64,000 nt of DNA from Capniomyces stellatus (Eukaryota; Kickxellomycota; Harpellomycetes; Harpellales; Legeriomycetaceae), in assembly GCA_001661515.1 (NCBI GenBank), contig LUVW01000021.1, positions 335,716 to 399,715 on the forward strand, in the 5' to 3' direction. A program made the position numbers and the translations under genes. The notes beneath the pieces were generated by a model. The model saw nothing but the letters and a program-made list of their open reading frames with translations, did not search any database and was not told the origin of the DNA. Of this stretch, positions 24,396 through 36,428 are shown one piece after another. Every line of letters starts with the position of its first letter. Within the stretch, counting starts at the first letter, position 1.

Positions 24396-27181
24396 ATGTT
24401 TGGACTACATAGTTTAACCAATAGGTTTTTTGGCGGAAAAGGCGAAGAGAAAAAAAGTATTGCCTCTGGCAGTTTCTATGTTATTAGCCCGACCAGTAAG
24501 GTAAGGAAGCTGTGTCTATTTAACGATTCAAGGCTAGACATAAAAAACAGCGGCGACAGCAGCGAGGGATTTGAACTGGTAGTCACCAGAGTGTTTGAAG
24601 AGGGGGAAAGGGAATTGGAGGAGGGCAATGACAAAGCTGTCGAACAAGTATGGTTTAACATCAAGGATCTAGAGTCGATTGAAAAAATAGAAAAGGATAG
24701 AGAGGTCAGTCTCGCGTGGACTAATAGCAAGGACAAGGTAAATGAACGAGGGAAAAAGTACAAATAAAAAATAAAATAAATTAAGAGCACAAGTTTACCT
24801 TGGATAAGTAGTCAGCAAATGGAGCGGAAAGGAATTGAGAGCTGTGCTCTAAATAAAAGAGAAATTAGGGACTGACCAGTTTTGAATGAAAACTTTGTGT
24901 TGTTTCATAGACAAGGTCTTATATGTTTGTGGTGGATTTGGAACAAACAGACAATGCAGAAATCGAGCGCTTTTACAACACGACAAAGGGAATCGAGCTG
25001 AATCTGAAGGAAAATGAGTTGGAGAAAAAGAAAGAGAAAGTGAAGGCGAGTAAGGGAAGTAGTGCTATAGATAAAAGCGGGAAAGATGGCAGCGAGGACC
25101 AGCTAGTAGATGGAATGGCGAAACTAATTGTTGGTGATGGCAAAAGCGAAATCAAACCAAAGGCGTTAAGCAGTGAAAAGGGAGGCGCAGGGGGCAAAGA
25201 TAAGGGCAAGGAAATGGACAAGGACAAGGACAAGGCTAAAGAGTCAAGAAAAGTGGTCCCAATGAAAAGTAAAATCAAAAGCAAGGATACGGGAGCGAGT
25301 AAAGCGAAGAGTAAGAGTATTGGAAAGGATGACGATGAGCTGGAGAAATTGTTAGACGAGGCAGCTGTTGAGGCTGGACATGGGGCGAAAGGCAAAAAGG
25401 CCATGTTCCCATTCATTCCTGACAAGATGAAGCAGGGGGAGGTGGACTTGGAGACAACGGGGGAGCTGTACGGATATGATTCTCTGACACAGTCGTTTCA
25501 AATGTTGGAGAGCAAGGTGGCTGTTAATGTGGTAAAGGTTAAAGAGTACGAGTACTGTTTGAATGTGTTCACTGAGGAGCAAAACTATGTTTCACAAAAC
25601 ATTGAACCAGAGATGAATCCGATTCTTAACTCCGAGTACAAATCGTTGATATGGAATGTGTTTGGGAGTTCAGGCCAGCCGTACTCGCTATCGATAGTGT
25701 TTGACAATACAGAAGAGTACAATAAAATGCATTTGGCAATGACAAAGTCAGCATATGAGGTTCTCAACAAATTAAAGTGGGCCAGAGTGAGTGACCGAGA
25801 GCGTGGGTACCTTATGGAAGTGACAGAGGAGAACTTGGACTTTGATTTGGGTATGAGGTCGCCTAGCGAGGGGCTGAGTTCGGATAGGCCGTTGGACACA
25901 GGTTCTGAGGCAGAGTCAGTATCTGAGCTAGGAAATTACTCTGGGCAAGAGGGAAGCAGCGAGTATGATAGCGAATATGATAGTGAGTATGATAGTGAGC
26001 ATGGCTCGGAAGGAATTTTGGATAACGCAGACACAGCAAGGTCGTCAAGCAAGAAGTTTGGCCGGAAATCAGGCAAAGTTCTGGAGCAGAACTCGGCGTT
26101 GGCGGTTGGTTATAAGCACGACAGGTCGTTTGTTCTTCGCGGAAACCAAATTGGAGTGTTTAAGCACAGCGACGATGGCGGGTTGGAGCATACAACTACA
26201 ATCAGCCAGATCCAGGATACCAACAAGGTAGGGTTCAACCCAACCAAAATGATGCTGCACGAAGAGGACTCGGTTATGGTGATCACAAACAAAGAGAACC
26301 CACACAGCCTATTCAAGATGGACCTGGAGGTGGGTAAGGTGGTTGAGGAGTGGAAGGTGCACGAGTACATTACTCCAGTGGAGGTAGTGCCCGATACCAA
26401 GTATGCGCAGACCACGGCTACCAAAACGCTAGTTGGGATTTCGCACAACTCTTTGTTTAGAATCGACCCGCGTTTATCTGGCAATAAGCTGGTTGAGTCT
26501 ACGTGTAAGCAGTACGTGTCAAAGAACCAATTTTTGACAGCCGCAACAACCGAATCAGGGAACATAGTTGTGGCGAGTGCTAAGGGGGACATTCGGCTGT
26601 TTGACCGCATTGGGGTGCAGGCGAAGACGGCGCTTCCAGCACTTGGCGAGCCGATTATTGGAGTGGATGTGACAGCGGATGGTCGGTATGTGATTGCAAC
26701 GTGCCGGTCATACTTGTTGCTGATAGACACGCTGCTTCCTAATGCTGGTGGGACAGAGAGAAAATCGAATGCAAAAACCACAGGGTTTCAAGCCTCGTTC
26801 CCAAAGGACTCAAAGCCAATGCCTAAAAGGCTTTGTCTTCGGCCTGAGCATGTTGTTTACATGGGCACCTCAGCTTCGTTTACACCAGCTAGGTTTAACA
26901 CCAGTTCAGGGTTTGATGGGACCGGAATGCACCGAGGAGAAAGGACAATTGTTACTTCGACAGGTCCTTTTGTTATTACTTGGAACCTACGCAAGATTCT
27001 GGATACTGGAAAGGGCGATATTTACCATATCAAAAAACATGCCGACACGGTCATTGCTGATAACTTTACTTATGGCCACGACAAGAACATCATTGTCACC
27101 ATGCCTAACGATGTAACAATGATTGAAAAGTCACAACTGCATAAACCTTCGAAAAAGACGTTGACTTCCAACAAAAAGTGA
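24396..27181 (+). CDS. VID27: VID27 family protein (vacuolar import and degradation)
   Basis: Vid27 is a cytoplasmic protein named from glucose-induced vacuolar degradation in yeast; its molecular role is unclear. Exons: 24396-24737 and 24911-27181 (870 aa), with a phase-0 intron. The N-terminus carries the family pattern (SGSFYVISP, LVVTRVFEEGERELEEG, then YMFVVDLEQ across the intron). Next comes a long Lys/Glu/Gly-rich linker (about residues 140-260), a middle domain (LYGYDSLTQSF, WARVSDRERGYLM), an acidic stretch with EYDS repeats, and a C-terminal beta-propeller of about 400 aa (DRSFVLRGNQIGVF, GNIVVASAKGDIRLFD, GVDVTADGRYVIATCRSYLLLID, FVITWNL). This order and length match the family (yeast 782 aa). 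It converges with SEC5. Confidence 0.93.
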
Positions 27182-27638
27182 AGAATATGAAGAATATGAA
27201 GAACAAGGCTGTGTGTATGTGTATGTGTATTTATTTTTATTTTTAATCTTATTTAATTTAATTTATGTTTCTAACGTTGGCTACCGTACTAAATAGCCCG
27301 GTTTGCTTGGTATTTTCCAAGATACTATTTAATAAAAGCATTAGTTTTCTTTCTTGACATCAATAAAGAAAATGATATTTAATAGCCTTGTTTGATTTTG
27401 TTTCAACGTGGAGACACACATCGCTTACCCATAATTTTTAATTGCGATTATAAAGCACTATTAATTTATGAAGAGTTCAATCATGGTTTTTAGTTTAGTG
27501 TACTTGGTAATTAAATCCAGACTGTACTAGTCAATTTATAGGGAAATAAGTTCAGGTCACCAAAAATAACAATAATGAAAATAAATCAATAGTAATAGTA
27601 TAAAATGAGCCATACTGAAAAAGAAGAAAGAAAGTAAG

Positions 27639-27681
27639 AAAAAAAAAAAAAAAANNNAAAAAAAGAAAAAAAAAAAAAAAA
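27639..27681. repeat. Poly(A) tract containing a 3-base assembly gap
   Basis: A run of A on the plus strand is broken only by nnn at 27655-27657 and one g. The true length of the homopolymer is unknown. Confidence 0.95.
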
Positions 27682-27694
27682 GGGAGCTCAAAGA

Positions 27695-27720
27695 GAAGGG
27701 AAGGGAAGGGAAGGGAAGGG
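27695..27720. repeat. (gaagg)n pentanucleotide repeat
   Basis: About five copies of gaagg lie in the 3' flank of SEC5. Confidence 0.9.
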
Positions 27721-27756
27721 GGAAGATAATTGGATTGGAAACATCGTAAAGCAGTA

Positions 27757-30700
27757 CTATTCGTTGTAGCTTTCGGCTATAGTTTTGAAACATCTAAACT
27801 GTATACTTGATCTGCTGTTTCCTTTGTCAATCAACTTGCTAATCAGGTCCCACGATCTTCTATCAAGCTTGATCTGACTGGCGACATTGTATTTGGCAGG
27901 AGGTTCAACTATAGGATCAAGAGTTTCGGGACCGACACCGCCGCCGTTACCTGTACCTGTTCCTGTTCCTGTGCTACTGGAGGTAGAGCTCCTGGTGGAA
28001 GACTTGGCCCAGGTCTGAGCTAGGTAGCCAAACAGCAGCCTGAAGGACTCGTTGCTGGCGGGGGTAGAGTACTCGGACAGGGTTTGTATGATAAATAGCA
28101 GTTCCAATGTTGCCTGGATCAGACCCGGTAAGCTGAAGGAGTCGACAGATCTGAAGCTTTTGAGCATGTTCTGGGCCATGTCGGCCAAAAGAGATTGGAA
28201 GCACCTCTTAATTAAGGGTTGCTGCCTGGCGACGCGGCTTTCCTTGGCAACACCAGCCTCACTAACCAAGTCGAGGACCTCGGCGTGGACAAAGACCAAA
28301 AACAGCAGGGCTTCGCTGACATATGGTCTCAGCTCCTTTACAGAGTCGTTGGTGGTCCAGCTGAAGCCACCCATCAGAATGCCTCTGCGGACTATGCTGC
28401 TCAGCTGCTTGCTCTTGGACCAGACATACTGGTTGAAAATCAGCTCGTCTAGTCTTCTGAACAGGCGTTCTAGCTGGGGGACATAGGCTGACAGGCTGAT
28501 GTTGAGCACCTGTTTGATCGCTCTTGAGTGGAGCAGATCCGGGATGACCAGCATTCGGAACGCATGCATGTTGCAGAGTGTTGCCAGGACATAGAAGTTT
28601 TCTTTTTTGGTTGAGCTTGTGCCTATAAAGGAAGATGAGAGTCTGGAAACTATACTTTGGCTGAGGTTCTGGTCAATGCTGGATCCAGTAAATACACTAG
28701 AACCAGAACCAGAACCAGAACCAAAATCAGAATCAGAATTAATTCCAGTCTCAAACCCAGAATTAAAACTAGGTTCAAAACCAGAATTAAAACCAGTTTC
28801 AAAGCCACCAGTACTATTGTGTTTGAGTACTTGGGGTTTGGACTTGGTATCGCCTAGTGCTAGATGGTGAAGAGAGTCCAAAAACTCGTAGATGCTGTTG
28901 ATGAATGCTAGGCCAGCCTTGTTGATGGACACAGCCTTCAGCTTGTTGGCCTTTTCAGCAGCAGTAGTGATCTGGCTGTTGGTGATGTCGAGCTTGGACA
29001 CGGGGTCAGCAACCACCTTCATAGAAGTGGTGCCTAGAGTTTCGATCTGGCCCAAAATGCTTTGCTGGGCCCTCAAGTACAGAGCAACTATGTCAGTGTT
29101 GGCAATACTTGCGGCTATTGCGGCAGTTCCCGTGTCTGCTTGGGCAGAGTTTGCGGGCGCGGAGTCGTTTCCGGAGCCACTGCCTCTTGTGCTTGGCTGG
29201 AGCTTCTTGAGCATATAGAACTGCGGCCAGTGGGCGGTTCCGTGTCTTAGCTTCCAGGTCTCGTGCGTATGGAAGGTCTTGGCATCAATTGACCAGGTTT
29301 GACAAAGGACCAGGAGCAGGCCGTACTTGAGCTGTTTAACCAGCACCTCAAGCAGCTGTCTGACCTGGGTGGATATTTTGAGCGCAGCAATGTCATTGGC
29401 CGAGTCCACAACCGTTTCTACAATTCCAGTCATGAAATATCCCGACAGCAGCGTGTGGGTTTGGGGCAGCAGCGCAACAACCTCTTCAACAAAAGCCTCA
29501 TGCATCAGACCCTCAATCATCATGCTTTCAACTCCTACTTCTACTATACCCGTTCCTGTTCCTGTTCCTGTTCCTGTTCCTGCTTTTGTATCTGGGTTGG
29601 AGTTTAGGTTTAGGTTTAGGTTTAGATTTAGATTTAGATTTAGATTTAGATTTGGTTTCGACTTTATTCTTACAAGGCCTGGCTGTGATTGGTCGCCTTG
29701 CTGCCCTGCTATTATTATTGTTGATGTTGGTGTTGATTTTGGTAGCAACTTCAACATAGTGAACAGATGGTTTCCAAACGCTATTATCAAAGTTTCAACC
29801 AGCTTGTAGCACTTTAAAGCCTTCTCCCCCTGGTCCAGCTCCTTCTTTCCCGACCCAATGTTTGTGTTGGTGTTGCCGTTGCTGTAGAAGTCTGAGTTTC
29901 GGTTTGTTTGGTCGACTCGGTACTTGTTCTCAATGTGCGACTTTGACAGCTTCCAGAAGTCTGGAACACATCGCACCAGAACCGTTGTTAGGCTCTTGAC
30001 CGCCGCAAATATCACCCTCCACTTTGCAAACTCCGTGTCGCTCCCAACAGACTCTACGTTGTAATCAAATATCCTTTGTGCCATCAACGCCTTCTTCAGC
30101 TCCTCTCCTCTTCTGCACACCGCCTCATCCACTGATTCTCTCCCGCTCTCCGACCCAATCCCCCCTCCCGTGTTTCTTCGGCTCAAGTTCGCTATCTTTC
30201 TATCCATCGTTTGGTGAACTTCCGCCATTTGCTCCAATACCCACTGGTGCTGTTTCTCCAGGAAATACCCAACTGGATCTCCTGATCCTGCCCCTAACTC
30301 AAACAAGTACCTATATATCACAAACATATAAATTCAACATTTTGTATTCGTTTTTCTTTCTTGACTTTTACTAGTCCAACCAATCTCGATCTCATCCAAT
30401 CAGTATCATCCAATCAATCTCGATCTCATCCAACCTCAATCTATCACTCTCAATCTATCACTCTCAATATATTACTCTCTTTACTTACTTTATAACTGAC
30501 TCTTGCTCATCAAATGTTCTGTACGACTGCCCCAAATGTCTATACAACGCTGTTCTCAACTCAACAACACTATCCTGCACCTCCGACCACACTTTCTCCA
30601 CTATATTGTCCAATGCTGTGGCTTGTCTAAGCTCTGATCCAGACTCCCCACTACTTAATTTCAACTGTCTCAACAAAACTCTCCCTTTTTTAAACTCTCT

Positions 30701-31865
30701 GACTGCCGTATCAAAATTCCCCTAAAACCCAGTTGTATTATTATTATTATTATTATCATTGCTTTTTTTTTTCTAGTCATTTTTCTCCCCCCATATTTCA
30801 TATTACACTTTCATTATTGTTTTATCAATCTGTATATTCATCCAATCATCTCGTCTTACATTGCGGGTCAACTCGATCAAGTTGTGTGGCAGATTAAAGA
30901 AAAACTTGTATCTCCCAACAATGCTCAACGTACTCCGGATCTTTTCTGCCCGCGTTCTCCTTGCTATAATCGGATTGTAAATCTTCTCCGCCTTTTCCGT
31001 ACACTTCTCCATCGCTATCTGGAAATTCTTTGTTCCATACTCCTCAATCTCATTCAAGCTATGTGCCTTCATTTCGTCGTACAGCATATCAATCTTGTTC
31101 TTTGCCTCAACAAATCTGTTAAAGTTGTGTCGCACCAGAATCTTCAACGCCTCTGACCTCTGTGATACTGCCGATCTTAACGCCTTAGCCCCTTGCACCA
31201 AATCCCTAAAAGATGCATCCTTTTGCACCGTTACCAAGAACTCGCTTGCCGAAAACAACCTGTGAGTCACAAAGAATTTTGCCCCTATTACCACATTGTT
31301 ATCATTTTTGTTTTTGTTGCTTGTATTGTTATCACTATCACTATCACTATCACTATCACTATCATATTCATTTTTTTCCCCTTGTTGCTGTTGGTATATT
31401 TATCTCCTTTCTAATATTCCAACATTCACCTTACTTACTATAACTCAAATCGTTCATTACAACAGGATCTTCGGTTTGGTACAGCACCCTAATTTTTTTA
31501 ATAAGCAACTATATTCATTACCAGCTATCTACCCTTTAAACTCTCAATTAAAACCACTATTCTAATTGTCTTTTCTGTTACGCATCCAATTTGTAGCCTT
31601 ACTCCATTATCGATTCCTTAAGTCCAAGTGGATCGTAGTCCTTAAACACCGCGTGCTGCATTACTTGCTCTCCATCTTCATTAACTCCATGTCCCTCAGT
31701 AAACTTGTTTCTATGACCACCTGAGGGTCCATTCGATTCATTCGCCCCTAGCTCATCCCCATCATTCTCATTCTCATCCTCCCCTCTATCCCTTGGTATA
31801 TCGCTCCATGTGGATACATTAAATGTTTCCAATCCGTAATACCTCAGCACTATTGCCATTATCAT
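27757..31865 (-). CDS. SEC5: Exocyst complex subunit SEC5 (EXOC2)
   Basis: Sec5 is one of eight exocyst subunits that tether secretory vesicles to the plasma membrane. Exons on the minus strand: 31865-31603, 31259-30860, 30721-30489, 30310-27757 (1,149 aa; yeast 971). Every junction keeps the frame. The family pattern is clear: VLRYYGLETFN and DPLG in exon 1; SEFLVTVQKDASFRDLVQG, RSEALKILVRHNFNRFVEAKNKID and GRYKFFFNLPHNL in exon 2; GNFDTAVREFKKGR in exon 3; and GDPVGYFLEKQHQWVLEQM in exon 4. Exon 2 ends at a gtaaga donor (30859) inside an ORF that continues further; that donor restores the N-G-N-F-D junction. Low-complexity inserts in exon 4 include Asn-Leu repeats (about 29590-29660), Thr-Gly repeats, and Gly/Ser repeats, all from hexamer expansions. 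Introns carry microsatellites. Confidence 0.9.
29598..29655. repeat. TTTAGG/TTTAGA hexamer repeat inside SEC5 coding sequence
   Basis: The plus strand reads as consecutive tttagg units turning into tttaga units. On the coding strand this gives an alternating Leu-Asn run. A (gttcct)n hexamer at about 29546-29582 lies beside it and encodes a Gly-Thr run. Confidence 0.9.
30311..30488 (-). repeat. SEC5 intron 3 with tandem repeats
   Basis: The intron is filled with imperfect copies of atccaatcaatctcgatctc and ctcaatctatcact. Splice sites are GTAAGT at 30488 and ATAG ending at 30311. Confidence 0.75.
31330..31364. repeat. (tatcac)n microsatellite in SEC5 intron 1
   Basis: Five to six copies of the hexamer lie in the 343-nt intron between 31260 and 31602. 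A separate (tta)n run lies in intron 2 at about 30737-30756. Confidence 0.9.
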
Positions 31866-32810
31866 TTCATAACTTTTAATTCATCTGCTAATACTTTTAC
31901 CACTAACAAGTATGCTATCTAACCTACATTACCTTCTGTGTCATCATACATCCTTTATTTCTACCTATTGTTTTGTTTCCTTCTTTGTCAAAAAATACCA
32001 ACTTTTGCGTGTCGAATACCATATTTTAAGTTGTTATATATATATACTTATTTATATTAGTACTATTTCTTTTCCCCTCAGCAAAATACAGTTATTTAGC
32101 TTTTACTCGATTTATTATGTTTATTTCGCTCGAACTAATTATTAAATCACCATATTTATTCATACCTTCTCACAAGCCCTAGCTTGTTTACTTGCTTCTT
32201 TTCCCGTGTTTCACACACTTGCTTTGTTTATTCTCCAATTATATTTTCTACTCTGCCTGTTGGTTAATTCAGCCTACCCTGAGCTGTATTTATCGCCTTG
32301 GATGCCCCTCTCAATTTCCACACTTGCGTTTTCAATTCAATTCAATTCAAAATAAACTACAACTAAATCTGCTATTTGAAGACTTTTAGCTTGAAAACAA
32401 TACCAAAATATATTCGCTTGGGGTTTGTATTATTGTTTTTAATATCGAGTTTATGGCTCTTTTTTTATGCTCAAAGCACTTTTAGCATTTCAATAATTAA
32501 AAAAAAGATACTTTTAGCATAACAGAAACATTTATTTATCTTAGTGTTTTGTTTTTGGTTATAATAAACTCTTTTCATTTAGCTTTTCAATTTAAAATAG
32601 AATTTGAAGCCAGCTTGTTTACTTACTCATCATCTTTGAGCTGATTCGATTGCTTTTTCCTGTATTGCTAGTTTTCTATTCGGGGTTTCACTTTTTTCCA
32701 CTTTAGTTTTGTAAATATTTACATTGGAAAGCTAACCAAAGCCTACCGTTTATTTTTATTTCGACTTTTATTCGCTTGTTTGTTAAATTAGACTTTCCAG
32801 TTTGGTTATT

Positions 32811-32919
32811 CAGTTATTCAGTTATTCAGTTATTCAGTTATTCAGTTATTCAGTTATTCAGTTATTCAGTTATTCAGTTATTCAGTTATTCAGTTATTCA
32901 GTTATTCAGTTATTCAGTT
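32811..32919. repeat. 8-bp minisatellite (cagttatt)n
   Basis: Between thirteen and fourteen perfect head-to-tail copies of cagttatt, with no spacers. Confidence 0.97.
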
Positions 32920-34174
32920 GACTTTGTGATTTGCTTTTTTGATCAAGCATTTATGGACATAAAAAAATAACACACAGTTCCAGTTTGCAGCCTAGTAACG
33001 CTTAGTTTTTGTATTAACCAAATATGTAACGAGACACTATGCCTTTTTGCCACAAAACAGCAAAAGAAAAAAAAACAACAAAAAAGGAAACACCGTCTTT
33101 CTACCTAATCAGTTTAACTAACGTTGAGCGTTTAAACTGCACTGATTTAACTTGTCACTCCTAAATTAATAAACATATTTGTGCTCGCTGGTTCTGGAAA
33201 AAAAAACAAAAACAATTTACTAACAATATTATTGTTACAGTTATAAAAACCAATTTTGATCTAATAAACATCCTGTTATTATACACAAACACTACCAGTG
33301 ATTAGGTTGTGATTACGGTTTTATGAATTAACGTTAAGATCACCGCTTTTTAGTTGCTTGAGGGTTGCTTTTGATGAGCTAGTTAGCCAAACGCCTAATT
33401 CTCTGATTATGACTAGGATATGTACAACAAAGCTTGTGACATTTCTTGGTTTGATAGTGCAAGTAGATTCATGCTCACTTGATTCTGTTTTTGAATTCTG
33501 CATATCGCTATATTGTCAAACTATGATGCGCCATAATTCACCCATAAACCCAGAATGCCTGTTGGTTATGTTTTATTAGCGCACATTGAGTGTGGACAAA
33601 AGGTTTAGAAATTTAATACCGACTTTTGGGCTTTAAACTGATTAGTTAATTATTACACAATACAATACAACATAATACAACACAGCACAACATACTGAAT
33701 ATATGAATCACTCGAAACATTATTGTACTTTGTTGATTGTTGAATATTTTTGCTCATTGTCCATCAGTCTGCAAGCAGTATTTTTTAAGTACACCTGGCT
33801 GTATTTTCTAGTAATATGGCTTATCACCGCCTTCCCTGGTTATAGCATCCACTTCTTTTTTTTATAACGTTCATTTTTTATAATCTTTTTATTACTATCG
33901 TAGCACCTATTTGTTGCTTCATTGTTGATAGCACAAAAAAAAGAGCAAAGGTAAAAATAACAATGTTGCAATTTTATTTTATTTTATAACAATAACACAT
34001 ACACCATTGTTGATAAGCTCAGCTATTTTTTTCATCAGATGGTTTGAAACAATAACATACAAAACAACGTATTCATTTATTTAAAATTGCCGCCAAGTTT
34101 TTGGTCCCGCTTAAAATATTGTTGAAGACAACGGTACAATGGTCAAAAACAGAATACACTTGTAGTAAATGCAA

Positions 34175-34250
34175 TAAGTAAATGTAGTAAGTAAATGTAG
34201 TAAGTAAATGTAGTAAGTAAATGTAGAGAGTAAATGTAGAGAGTAAATCT
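34175..34250. repeat. 13-bp tandem repeat (taagtaaatgtag)n
   Basis: About six copies; the last two carry gagag in place of taag. Confidence 0.9.
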
Positions 34251-34732
34251 GTTCGATGACTCTGTCCGTAGTTTAATGTTATTCTATGTTAAAGCAGACC
34301 TATCTACTATTGAAGGTCCAAATCCGGCAGTTCCAATTTTTTTCTTTAGAGCCACATTCTGCTTTATTGTTCCGAGGGAAAAGAGTGGCACCTATTCATC
34401 AAGGGGCATTGCAACAATCATAACAAAGTAGTGCAGTTTCAATCTCAGCGGTATTGTTTCAGTATCTCGTATACAAGCGTTTTAACATCATAAAGGTCTT
34501 TTGTGTGAGCATTGTTAACTAACAATACCCATATTTGTATATTATTTGAAAGAATTAAAATCTAGATATCAATTTGAATTGTTAGCTTACAATTATCGAA
34601 TTTATAATCAATTGTTGCCCCCCCTCCCCCCAAACATCATATATGCTATTTACCAACTAATAAACTGTGGTATACAAGCACTTATGACAAAGATGTATTT
34701 GTGAGGGGTTAGTCACTGTTTGCATTTCGTTA

Positions 34733-35183
34733 TTGTCTACTTACGTCCCCAAAATTGAAGAACTCGAGTGCGCAAGGCTGGCTTTGCAAAAAAGAAATAG
34801 TAAATTTTTCGATGGAATTGTCAATAAAGCACCAAACCAATACAAGGCCGAGTATGTTGTTTATGCTAGCGGCAATTCGCTTCTGAGGGCATTTTATTCG
34901 TTGTTCAAGTCAGCAAAAAAAATTCCAATTTACTCTGAACGGTTTAGATAAGGTAAACAAGCAACATTCGACTGGTTGACTTATTGGATTCTGTAAATTA
35001 ATAGTGCAAATACTGGAGGAATTCTGTAAGCAATGCCAACTACGCGATAAAATTAGGAGTTTAGGAATACCAGATACCAAAAGCACGGATGAGTGCGGGT
35101 ATTACCGAATATTGACCATAGTGATGTACAATATCATTATTCTGGAATTATTATCATACTGTAATCAACTCAATTTAATTTAA
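34733..35183 (+). pseudogene. Possible decayed coding sequence, unrecognised
   Basis: An open frame without ATG (34733-34951) has protein-like composition (KIEELECARLALQKRNSKFF, YVVYASGNSLLRAFYSLFK) and stops abruptly. About 50 nt later a second frame (about 34998-35183) is open with IVQILEEFCKQC and LGIPDTKSTDECGYYR. I could not find splice sites that join them in frame. They may be remains of one gene, but AT-rich DNA can produce such frames by chance. I do not recognise the family. Confidence 0.2.
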
Positions 35184-36044
35184 ATCTAACAAAGTGAGGA
35201 GCAATAAGTTTTAAAATAATGCGCATGACGAATTTACTGGCAAGTTTCTATGTTCACTGTTAGTAATTTATAATGCGTTTTATATTGCGTTATGGAAATT
35301 CCTTTAGTATATTTTTGTTGAAAATCAACGCTTGATTGCGAAATAATTTGCAAATTCGATAACATAATTTATTTAAACTGCCTTTACGTTTCTATATTGT
35401 TCAAAAAGTTTGTGTAATTTTATAGCTTGTCACCGTAGAATTTTGACATTTATATTTTTAAAACGGATTGGCGTATGTAGTGCAGCTTCATTCTGGTATT
35501 ATTTTTTTGAGAAACAAATAAACCTGAATATTTTTTAAATCAGGGCAATATTCAGTGTGGATCAAATGCTGTATGCTTCTTGAACTTATACTTTGTTTTG
35601 GCAAAGCAAGTTATTTCGAATGAAATATGGTCAACACCAAGTTCAAACAACTTGGTACGTATATCTTAGCTGAGGTGAAAGCGTATGAATATGGACAGAA
35701 TGTGTTCTATTCTCTCTTACCACTGGCAGCCTGGCTATGCAGCCTGGACAGGCCCAATCATTCTGAAATTAAATTAATATATGTGACGTATATCATTTGT
35801 AAATTTAAAAGTATAATCGTACTGGAGAACAGCTCTAACTTTGTATGCGATCAAACAAGTAATTTATGGTTAAATCCTATTGAAATTGCATCAAGTTAAA
35901 TTGAATGAACTCAGAGATCGACATATGGATGTATTGTTAATAAATGACGGTATACATTCACAAACGTCCAACTCTTATATTAAAACCTGTTGTTGAGTTC
36001 ATATAAAATGAACAAAAAAAAGCACATTTCTTAAATTAGTCGAA
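35184..36044. other. AT-rich region, nothing supported
   Basis: A 90-codon frame from ATG 35627 is open but carries no recognised motif and is preceded and followed by AT-rich sequence. I leave it unannotated. Confidence 0.5.
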
Positions 36045-36428
36045 ATGAGATTGTCATTTTTATTTGAATCAATATCGATAATTTTCGCTGCTCTGCAAAG
36101 TCCAGTTGCGAATAAGCAATTGGCTGTTTGTATAGTATTCTTAAGTACCCAACATGCCAACAGTATTAAGTTTTATACCTCAATTGTAGCTTTATCATCA
36201 AACGTTGCACAACTTACAGTCAATTCAAACAACCACAGCCGCAACCACAGCCGTAACTACAACCGTAACTACAACTACAACCGCAACTGCAGCTTCAGAT
36301 CAAATGCCAACTGCAACCACAGCCGTAACTACAACCGCAACTACAACCACAACTACAACCACAACTACAACCACAACCGCAACTACAACTACAACTGCAG
36401 CTTCAGCTCAAATTTCAACTACAACTAG
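36045..36428 (+). CDS. Candidate secreted repeat protein (Asn-rich frame; overlapping Thr-rich frame to 36516)
   Basis: From ATG 36045 the frame starts with a possible signal peptide (MRLSFLFESISIIFAALQSP) and after about 60 residues enters a run of caaccgcaactacaac-like triplet repeats read as Asn-Tyr/Asn-His/Asn-Arg. One frame over, from 36205 to 36516, the same DNA is open and reads as a Thr/Ala-rich mucin-like protein ending in TTLITIKH. A short intron or frameshift between the signal peptide and the Thr-rich frame would make a typical secreted, O-glycosylated protein, but I cannot identify the splice sites with confidence. Either or neither frame may be translated. Confidence 0.25.
   Translation: MRLSFLFESISIIFAALQSPVANKQLAVCIVFLSTQHANSIKFYTSIVALSSNVAQLTVNSNNHSRNHSRNYNRNYNYNRNCSFRSNANCNHSRNYNRNYNHNYNHNYNHNRNYNYNCSFSSNFNYN

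Larger units (their letters stand above)
27182..27756. other. Intergenic region between convergent VID27 and SEC5, with assembly gap
   Basis: It holds gtatgtgtatgtgtat repeats just after VID27, two AATAAA-like sites (about 27331 and 27362), a poly(A) stretch interrupted by three N (27655-27657), and a (gaagg)n repeat at 27695-27720. The last two lie downstream of the SEC5 stop on its strand. Confidence 0.7.
31866..34732. other. Gene-poor AT-rich region, left part
   Basis: Upstream of SEC5 there is no supported coding region for about 2.9 kb. It contains the 8-bp satellite at 32811-32919 and the 13-bp repeat at 34175-34250. Short open frames are present but have no motifs, and several are products of the satellites. 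Confidence 0.6.

Noticed and set aside
30803..30859. Continuation of SEC5 exon 2 to the stop at 30803
   Set aside because: Reading on gives VRRDDWMNIQ and a stop; using the gtaaga donor at 30859 joins to GNFDTAVREF, the conserved Sec5 sequence.
32811..32919. CRISPR-like array
   Set aside because: The repeats are directly adjacent with no spacers, and the genome is eukaryotic.
32776..32970. Frame reading FSYSVIQL repeats
   Set aside because: It is a product of the 8-bp satellite, whose unit length cycles through all frames; no start context or other protein features.
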